From NCBI RefSeq assembly GCF_900100495.1, contig NZ_FNCT01000012.1, positions 1 through 64,000 of the forward strand: a stretch of 64,000 nucleotides of DNA. The letters run 5' to 3'. The translations under genes and the position numbers were made by a program. The notes under the pieces were generated by a model, which saw nothing but the letters and a program-made list of their open reading frames with translations, was not told the origin of the DNA and did no database searches. How positions within the stretch are numbered: the stretch's first letter is position 1; every line of letters starts with the position of its first letter. Source of the stretch: Pseudomonas benzenivorans (GTDB lineage Bacteria > Pseudomonadota > Gammaproteobacteria > Pseudomonadales > Pseudomonadaceae). This document shows positions 57,944 through 64,000 of the stretch, piece after piece.

Positions 57944-59298
57944 ATTCCGTATTTATCCATCATCCGGTACAGGGTGACGCGGGATACGCCGAGCTGCTTG
58001 GCGGCATGCGACACGTTGTTCAGCGACTGGCTCAGGCAACTGCGTACCGCCAGCTCCTCGGCGTGCGCGCGTACCTGTTCCAGGGGTTCGATCTCGACCC
58101 GCGCTTCGCTGTCGGGCAGGCCCAGGTCCCGCGGCGTGATCATGCGGTTCTCGCTCATCACCAGGGCGCGGCGGATGCGGTTGATCAGTTCGCGGACATT
58201 GCCCGGCCAGTCGTAGTGCTGCATCGAGGCAATCGCCTGGCGGGTGAAGCCGCGTACCGAGCTGCCCTGCTCCCTGGCGAACTTGTGCAGGAAGAAGCGC
58301 GCCAGCAGCTCGATGTCGCTGGTGCGTTCGGACAGGCGCGGCACCTCGATGCTGAGCACGTTCAGGCGGTAGTAGAGATCTTCGCGGAAACGCCCCTCGC
58401 TCACCGCCTGCTCCAGATTGACGTGGGTCGCGGCGATCACCCGTGCGTTGCTGGTCAGGGTCTGGGTGCCGCCGACGCGCTCGATGGTCTTCTGTTCGAG
58501 AAAGCGCAGCAGGTAGACCTGCAGTTGCTGGGGCAGGTCGCCAATCTCGTCGAGGAAGATGGTGCCATTCTGCGCGGCTTCGATGCGCCCGATCTTGCGC
58601 TTGTAGGCGCCGGTGAAGGCGCCTTTCTCGTAGCCGAACAGTTCGGCGTGGATCAGGGTTTCCGGCAGCGCGCCGCAGTTCACCGCGATGAAGGGGCCAC
58701 CGCGATGGCGCGAACGCTGGTGGATGGCGCGGGCGATCATTTCCTTGCCGACGCCGGTCTCGCCGCGGATCAGCACCGGCGCATCGACCGTGGAGACGCG
58801 GCGGATCTGCTCGAAGATGCCGAGGAACTGCTTGCTGCCGCCGACCATGTGGAATTCTTCGACCGGCAACAGCAGGTTCGCCTCCGCGGCGCGCAGCTTG
58901 GACATGCCGTGCAGGTGGCCGAGGGCGCATTTCAGGTGGTTGCTGTCGTTGAGCGGCAGGGAAAAATAGTCGTAGAAGTGTTCATAGATCAGGCGCCGGA
59001 ATTCCTGCTTCTCGAGGTTGGCCGGATTGGTCAGGGCCACCCAGGAGAGGTGCTCGTCGGTGTTGAGCAAGGCCTCGACCTGCTCGCGCTGTTCCTCCGT
59101 CAGATTGCTCGGCAGGAGGGCGACCCCGACGCTGTAGGGGCGCTGTTTCATCAGGGCCAGGTTATTGCTCGACGAGGTGATCCGGTCGAAGACCCAGTCG
59201 GCCACGTGCAGGCTGGAAGACAGCCCTTCATCGTTGGACGGGTCGAAAAGCAATGCGCGGCGCGGTTCTTCTGGTAATTGTTGGGCGATGGCAGGCAT
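57937..59298 (-). CDS. VpsR-like sigma-54 transcriptional activator
   Basis: A 453-residue enhancer-binding protein. The N-terminal domain (about 10-135) is a receiver-like fold without the phosphorylated Asp pattern and resembles VpsR of Vibrio, notably FYDYFSLPLNDSNHLKCALG before the AAA+ domain. The AAA+ part has Walker A GETGVGKE at 179-186 and an intact GAFTGA loop at 226-231, unlike VpsR, so it should act with sigma-54. C-terminal Fis-type HTH with QLGVSRVTLYRMMDKYGI. VpsR binds cyclic di-GMP; whether this protein does is inference. It is divergent from gspAB, near the exoprotein genes that have sigma-54-like promoters, and is their obvious candidate activator. Confidence 0.82.
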   Translation of the reverse strand: MPAIAQQLPEEPRRALLFDPSNDEGLSSSLHVADWVFDRITSSSNNLALMKQRPYSVGVALLPSNLTEEQREQVEALLNTDEHLSWVALTNPANLEKQEFRRLIYEHFYDYFSLPLNDSNHLKCALGHLHGMSKLRAAEANLLLPVEEFHMVGGSKQFLGIFEQIRRVSTVDAPVLIRGETGVGKEMIARAIHQRSRHRGGPFIAVNCGALPETLIHAELFGYEKGAFTGAYKRKIGRIEAAQNGTIFLDEIGDLPQQLQVYLLRFLEQKTIERVGGTQTLTSNARVIAATHVNLEQAVSEGRFREDLYYRLNVLSIEVPRLSERTSDIELLARFFLHKFAREQGSSVRGFTRQAIASMQHYDWPGNVRELINRIRRALVMSENRMITPRDLGLPDSEARVEIEPLEQVRAHAEELAVRSCLSQSLNNVSHAAKQLGVSRVTLYRMMDKYGIR

Positions 59299-59504
59299 CT
59301 GTTAAGCACCTTGTACACAATTCACTTACAGCTCTTCCCTACCTTTACTACGCTTTATTAGCTTAGTTTCAGCACTGGCGAATTGCAGGCCAGGCGACGA
59401 AAGGAGTGGCGACCGGCTATCACGCGGATACTCGCCGAATCGAGACTGGAAACTGGCGTCAGGGACTCTATAGTCTCCTTGAAGTTGGCGAGGTTCGATG
59501 AACC

Positions 59505-61256
59505 ATGTACAGCAAGTATTTCGGCTTCTCAGATCTACCCTTCACCATTGCGCCAGACCCGCGCTATCTCTACCTCAGCGCGCAGCACCGCGAGGCGCTG
59601 GCCAGTCTGTTGTATGGCATCAACTGCAACGGCGGCTTCGTCCTGCTGACCGGGGATGTCGGCACGGGCAAGACCACGGTCTGCCGCTGCCTGCTCGAGC
59701 AATTGCCGGCCTCCGCCGAGGTGGCCTTCATCCTCAACCCGAAATACAGCATCACCGAGCTGCTGGAAGCCATCTGCGACGAGCTGAAGATCCCCTATCA
59801 ACACAGCCGGAGCCAGATCAAGGGCTATATCGATGCGCTCAATGCCCACCTGCTGGACGCGCATGCCAGGGGCATCAACACCGTCCTGATCATCGACGAG
59901 GCACAGAACCTCAGCCTCGACGTGCTGGAGCAGATCCGCCTGCTGACCAACCTGGAAACCAGCAGCCAGAAGCTCCTGCAGATCATCCTGATTGGCCAGC
60001 CGGAGCTGTTGGACAAACTGGCCCGGCCGGAGCTGCGCCAGCTCGATCAGCGGATCACCGCGCGTTACCACCTCAATGCCCTGTCGCGCACCGAGCTGGC
60101 CGCCTACGTCAGCTACCGGCTGGCGGTCGGCGGCAGCGATGCGCCGCTGTTCAGCCGGGCCGCCCTGTGGCGCTTGCACCGGCTGACCGGCGGCGTGCCG
60201 CGGAGGGTCAACATCATCTGCGACCGGGCCCTGCTCGGCGCCTTCGTCGAGCGCCGCGGCAAGGTCGGCTGGGGCGTGCTGGCGCGGGCCGCGCGGGAAG
60301 TGCGCGGCCAGCAGGCCAAGCCGGCGCCGCGCTGGCGCCTGGCAGTGCTCTCCGTGGTTTTGCTCGGCCTGCTGCTGGGACTGGTCTTCTGGTATCCGGG
60401 CGGGCCGGGGGCCGGATTGGCGGAGATGGTGCCGGCAATGCCGGCCGAGGTGCAGGCCTCGGTCCCAGCCTTGGCGCCGGCCGCGCCGCTTGACCCGCCC
60501 TTGCCGCAGGAAGCGCCCGAGCCGGTGCCCGAACCTGCGCCGCAGCAGGCGCCGGAGCAGACCCCGGCCGCGCTGCCCGAGGCCGCCCAGCCGACGAGCC
60601 CGCCACCCTCCAGCCCGGCCAACTGGCAATGGCCGGAGGGCACCGACCTGGCCGCCACCGAACCCCTGGCCTACCAGGCGCTGTTTCGCCTGTGGGGGAT
60701 CGAGTACAACCCGGCCGGCGCTCCGGTGATCTGCCAATTCGCCCGCTTGCACAACCTCGGCTGCCTGCTGCAGCCGGTCGATCTCGACGAATTGCTCAAG
60801 CTCAACCAGCCGGCGGTGATCAACCTGGTCAATGGCGTCGGGCAATCGTTCTTCGCCACCCTGATCGGCGTCGAGCCGCAAGCGGGCCTGGCGCGCCTGA
60901 ATATCGCCGGCGAGCTGCGCAGCGTCGAGCTGGCCGAGCTGCGCCGCTGGCTGCGGAACAATCAACTGGTGCTCTGGCGCATGCCGCCGGGCTACCAGAT
61001 GCCGCTACGCCCGGAAGCGCGCAGCGCCCTGGTGCCCTGGCTGGACGCCCAGCTGGCGTGGCTGCAGGGGCGCACGCCGGTGGCCGGCCGCGGCGAGCAC
61101 TACGATCAGGACCTGCAGCTGCAAGTCCTGGCGTTCCAGCACCACTATCAGCTGGTCACCGATGCCGTGGTCGGGCCGCAGACCCTGATCCAGCTCAGCA
61201 GCCTGACCGACGCGGACATTCCGCTGTTGACGGCCACCGAAGCGGCGGAGGAGTGA
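59505..61256 (+). CDS. gspA: T2SS assembly ATPase GspA (ExeA-like)
   Basis: A 583-residue inner-membrane protein that helps insert the secretin through peptidoglycan. The cytoplasmic AAA domain starts YFGFSDLPFTIAPDPRYLYLS, with Walker A GDVGTGKTT (about 50-58) and Walker B VLIIDEAQNL (about 126-135). A membrane helix lies at about 282-302, a Pro/Ala-rich linker at about 325-375, and a C-terminal periplasmic region ends in a peptidoglycan-binding domain (about 520-565, VLAFQHHYQLVTDAVVGPQT). gspB follows three bases after its stop. It is divergent from the VpsR-like gene and closes the T2SS region. Confidence 0.9.
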   Translation: MYSKYFGFSDLPFTIAPDPRYLYLSAQHREALASLLYGINCNGGFVLLTGDVGTGKTTVCRCLLEQLPASAEVAFILNPKYSITELLEAICDELKIPYQHSRSQIKGYIDALNAHLLDAHARGINTVLIIDEAQNLSLDVLEQIRLLTNLETSSQKLLQIILIGQPELLDKLARPELRQLDQRITARYHLNALSRTELAAYVSYRLAVGGSDAPLFSRAALWRLHRLTGGVPRRVNIICDRALLGAFVERRGKVGWGVLARAAREVRGQQAKPAPRWRLAVLSVVLLGLLLGLVFWYPGGPGAGLAEMVPAMPAEVQASVPALAPAAPLDPPLPQEAPEPVPEPAPQQAPEQTPAALPEAAQPTSPPPSSPANWQWPEGTDLAATEPLAYQALFRLWGIEYNPAGAPVICQFARLHNLGCLLQPVDLDELLKLNQPAVINLVNGVGQSFFATLIGVEPQAGLARLNIAGELRSVELAELRRWLRNNQLVLWRMPPGYQMPLRPEARSALVPWLDAQLAWLQGRTPVAGRGEHYDQDLQLQVLAFQHHYQLVTDAVVGPQTLIQLSSLTDADIPLLTATEAAEE

Positions 61257-61259
61257 GCC

Positions 61260-62018
61260 ATGTCTTACATCCTCAACGCCCTCAAGCACTCCGAGAACCA
61301 GCGTAACCGCGGCGAGATCCCGCATATCGACTCGCAGCCGGAGTTCGCCAAGGCCGCGCCGAGCAAGTGGACCGAGCACGCCTGGAAGTGGCTGGCGCTG
61401 GCCGCCGTCGCGGTGCTGCTGGCGAGCCTGGCCTGGATGCGTTTCGGCGCGGGACCGAGCGCCACCGACCAGGCCCCTCCCGTCAGCCCGCCACGCGCCG
61501 AGCCCGCGGCGCCGGCGGTTGCGCTCCCCGAGCCGGCGCCGCGGGAGCAAGCGCCGGGACTGCCGGCACTGCAGGATATGGCCGGCGTGCGGATCAGCCT
61601 CGGGGAAGACCCCGCTGCCGGCGTCGAGGTCGCCCCGATGCCCTCAACGGGGGCGCGCGAGAGTCCGCGGATCGTGCTCGAGCTGCCGCTCAGCAGTGGC
61701 GTCACGCCGAGTCCGGCAGCGCCGTTGCCGGCCGCGCCGGTAGAACCGCCGGCAGTCCGCGAAACGCCGCCGGCGGAAGTCCTCAGCGGGGTCAGCCACT
61801 GGAAGACCCTGCCGGCGGAGACGCAGAAACAGCTGCGGGAGATGGCGTTTACCGCGCACATCTACTCGGGTGATCCGGCCGCGCGGTTCATCCGTGTGAG
61901 CGGGCGCACACTGCATGAAGGCGATCAGTTGAGCGCCGATCTGCACCTGCAGCAGATCACCCGTGACGGCATCGTCTTCAGCTACCGCGGGGACAAGTTC
62001 TGGTTCGGTTTCAACTGA
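61260..62018 (+). CDS. gspB: T2SS assembly protein GspB (ExeB-like)
   Basis: A 252-residue bitopic protein. The N-terminal MSYILNALKHSENQRNRGEIP is the hallmark of GspB, with a membrane helix at about 41-60, a long Pro/Ala-rich linker, and a C-terminal GspB periplasmic domain (about 190-250) with FTAHIYSGDPAARFIRVSGRTLHEGD. It works with GspA in placing the secretin and starts three bases after gspA, so the two are co-translated. Confidence 0.9.
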   Translation: MSYILNALKHSENQRNRGEIPHIDSQPEFAKAAPSKWTEHAWKWLALAAVAVLLASLAWMRFGAGPSATDQAPPVSPPRAEPAAPAVALPEPAPREQAPGLPALQDMAGVRISLGEDPAAGVEVAPMPSTGARESPRIVLELPLSSGVTPSPAAPLPAAPVEPPAVRETPPAEVLSGVSHWKTLPAETQKQLREMAFTAHIYSGDPAARFIRVSGRTLHEGDQLSADLHLQQITRDGIVFSYRGDKFWFGFN

Positions 62019-62472
62019 GAGGCTGTGAAAAAACTCTGAGGCGCGAGGGCATCGCGCGGCGCTGTTGCGCGGCGGCAGGCCAATCGAACAGCCGCCGGCA
62101 TGGCCCTGGCCGCGAAGCGCCGGCACCGGATTGCGCCGGCCTTGCGCATGATTCCATGGTCGAGGCAGCGCATGAAGAAAACTGTCCCAGTTAGGTGTTG
62201 CACGATTGCTCAGCTGCTCAGATTAGCCCCCACTACATCTCGCCCTTACGAGGGAGAGGGGAGCAAACCGCGCCAACTGTAGGAGCTGCCCATGGTCGCG
62301 AAAGTGTCTGACCGCGCGCGGATCGCGGGCATGGCCCGCTCCTACGAGGAATTGCTGCATGCAACACATAACCGGGACATAGCCAAAAAAGCCCGGAACG
62401 CTGTCCGGGCTCAAGGGTTTCATCGCGGCCGAAAGGATGCAACCGACCGGCCTGCTAAAGGCGAGGTGCCTG
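62019..62472. other. Intergenic region between gspB and the porin
   Basis: 454 bases without a gene. It contains a GTAGGAGC...GCTCCTAC palindromic repeat (about 62278-62347) and the porin terminator at 62385-62413. Nothing else is evident. Confidence 0.55.
62385..62413 (-). terminator. Terminator of the OprD-family porin gene
   Basis: On the minus strand AGCCCGGACAGCGTTCCGGGCTTTTTT: a 7-bp stem with U-tract, 60 bases past the porin stop. Confidence 0.88.
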
Positions 62473-63738
62473 TCAGAACAGCGGCAGGGTATAGCTGAGG
62501 ATCAGGCGGTTCTCGTCGAGGTCGTTGGCGAAGTTGTTGCGCACCGTGGCGTTGCGCCATTTCACCCCGAGGTTCTTCAGCGGGCCTTGCTGCACCACAT
62601 AGGCGATGTCCATGTTGCGCTCCCACTCCTTGCCCTCGGCCAGCCCCGCCCCCTGGTCGATGTTGTCGCCGCTGATGTAGCGGGTCATGAAGGTCAGGCC
62701 GGGAATGCCGATGGCGGCGAAGTTGAAGTCGTAGCGCGCCTGCCAGGAGGTCTCGTCCTTGCTGGCGAAGTCGCCGATCTGCACGTAGTTGACCAGGAAC
62801 GGATCGGTGCCGTTGAGATAGGCGTAGCCGGTGTCGCCGCTCATCTTCTGGTAGCCCAGGCCGAAGCCGTGACCGCCCAGGGCGTAGGTGAACATGGCGC
62901 CGAAGTAGTTGTTGTCGATGTTGCTGCTACCGTCGTCGGTGGAGCGGGCATAGCGCAGGTCGGTCTTCAGCGACTGCTGGTCGGCGATCGGCAGCACGTG
63001 CACCAGGTTGACGATGTGCTGCTTGTACAGCTCCTCCAGTTCGCCGTAGTGGTAGGCGGTGCTCAGGTTGTCCTGCCACTTGTAGGACAGCCCGGCGAAG
63101 TTGAAGTCGTCGCCCTGGTTGCCGTTGCTGCCGAACGCGAAGTTGCGCTTGCCACCCACGGCGTTCAGGCTCAGGTCCTGGAAGTCGGTGGAGTCGCGCT
63201 GGTTGAGTTCCTTCAGCTGGCCGGCGTCGACCGTCAGGCCGGCGATCTCCTGGGAGTTCAGGTGGCCGCCGAGGAAGTTCTGCGGCAGCAGGCGCGCGTC
63301 GTTGGCCGATACGCTCGGCAGCTTGGGCATCAGCCCGCCGACCTTGAGCACGGTCTTGGAGACCTTGGCCTTGAACGTGGCGGTCGCTTCCGAGTATTCG
63401 CCCGGGCCCTCGTCGCCGAAGCTGTTGGGCAACAGGTTGGTGCCGGCGCGCTGGTCCGACGAGTCGAGTTTCAGGCCCAGGCCGGCATAGGCATCCAGGC
63501 CGAAACCCAGGGTGCCCTCGGTGAAGCCGGACTCGGCCTTGAGGATGAAGCCTTGCGCCCACTCCTCGCGCTTGGATTGCTGCGCGGCCGTGCTGTCGCG
63601 CAGGTCGCGGTTCATGTAGAAGTTGCGGGCTTCGACGCTGGCCTTGCTGTCCTTGATGAACTCGGCGTTGGCGATTTGGCTCAGGGACGAGCCCAGGGTG
63701 CCGGCGGCTACGGCCAGCGCCAGGGAGGTCTTTTTCAT
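62473..63738 (-). CDS. OprD-family outer-membrane porin
   Basis: A 421-residue porin that lets small carboxylates, amino acids or related solutes cross the outer membrane. Signal peptide to about residue 24 (SQIANAEF), the OprD opening FIKDSKASVEARNFYMNRDLRD, an 18-strand barrel pattern with LDAYAGLGLKLDSS and DFNFAGLSYKW, and a terminal LILSYTLPLF ending in Phe for BAM recognition. The start at 63738 has a GGAGAAAA ribosome site. No transporter gene is next to it in the window, so which Occ subgroup it belongs to cannot be decided. Confidence 0.92.
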   Translation of the reverse strand: MKKTSLALAVAAGTLGSSLSQIANAEFIKDSKASVEARNFYMNRDLRDSTAAQQSKREEWAQGFILKAESGFTEGTLGFGLDAYAGLGLKLDSSDQRAGTNLLPNSFGDEGPGEYSEATATFKAKVSKTVLKVGGLMPKLPSVSANDARLLPQNFLGGHLNSQEIAGLTVDAGQLKELNQRDSTDFQDLSLNAVGGKRNFAFGSNGNQGDDFNFAGLSYKWQDNLSTAYHYGELEELYKQHIVNLVHVLPIADQQSLKTDLRYARSTDDGSSNIDNNYFGAMFTYALGGHGFGLGYQKMSGDTGYAYLNGTDPFLVNYVQIGDFASKDETSWQARYDFNFAAIGIPGLTFMTRYISGDNIDQGAGLAEGKEWERNMDIAYVVQQGPLKNLGVKWRNATVRNNFANDLDENRLILSYTLPLF

Positions 63739-64000
63739 TGTAATTTTCTCCAGTTTTTTTATGGGTGACACATCGGCACGCGCGCAACTTAGCAACGAAG
63801 CAGCGGCACGGACCGAATTCGTGGGCTCACTCCGCGAGCCTGGCCGGGCGGGCAGGCCCTGGGGTGGGCAGGCAGTCAGGGTTACGCGGTGCCGGGTTGG
63901 CGTGGGCGCGAGGATGGCGCCGTGCGGGCGAGGTGGGCCCTGTCCGAGCTGGCGTCAGAGGGTAGGGGTGCGGCGAGCGTGGTAAGCCTGAGCGACATGG
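63739..64000. other. Porin upstream region to the window end
   Basis: 262 bases with no supported gene. It should hold the porin promoter; I see no distinct operator. Confidence 0.4.

Overview
The window reads as a chromosomal segment of a high-GC Pseudomonas. The evidence is the gene content: an acidic amino acid uptake operon with its AauRS-type two-component system, an acetylpolyamine deacetylase beside a polyamine-binding protein, a type II secretion (T2SS) cluster, an OprD-type porin, and many of the palindromic extragenic repeats usual in this genus. I cannot name the species. I saw no rRNA, tRNA or CRISPR array.

1-5905 (acidic amino acid metabolism): a truncated AGCS alanine/sodium symporter, a glutamate/aspartate symporter (gltP-like) behind aspartase (aspA), a small periplasmic solute-binding protein, and a HypT-like LysR regulator. 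7020-17500: a polyamine-binding protein, acetylpolyamine amidohydrolase (aphA), an AraC regulator, then aauR-aauS and aatP-aatM-aatQ-aatJ, all on the minus strand. A sigma-54 promoter and two phased AauR-type operators lie upstream of aatJ. 17762-18721 is a secreted SGNH esterase.

Two A+T-rich islets (6021-6661 and 18971-20532) hold integron-type gene cassettes without an integrase. Three cassettes each begin with a GTTRRRY core complementary to the RYYYAAC core at their own 3' end. Both islets share flanking sequence.

20996-29319 is housekeeping and export: purE-purK behind a leader with tandem hairpins, a GlsB/YeaQ membrane protein, a DUF3299 protein, a hexose-6-phosphate mutarotase, and a MacAB/Dev-like exporter with one fusion protein, one ATPase and two FtsX-type permeases.

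29475-62018 is the most interesting part. An almost complete T2SS (gspE-F-G-H-I-J-K-L-M, a GspC/N-like clamp, and a lipoprotein-type secretin GspD) is followed by three related large secreted repeat proteins and two paralogous secreted M11-type metalloproteases. Then come a VpsR-like sigma-54 activator and gspA-gspB. Each exoprotein gene has a sigma-54-like promoter and a long 5' leader. Each protease gene has a GEMM-I (cyclic di-GMP) riboswitch in its leader. Paralogous intergenic sequence suggests that a protease-exoprotein module was duplicated and that one protease copy was then lost. My reading is a T2SS with adjacent dedicated substrates, controlled by cyclic di-GMP at both transcription and RNA level. 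The parts are visible in the sequence; their connection is inference. The window ends with an OprD-family porin.
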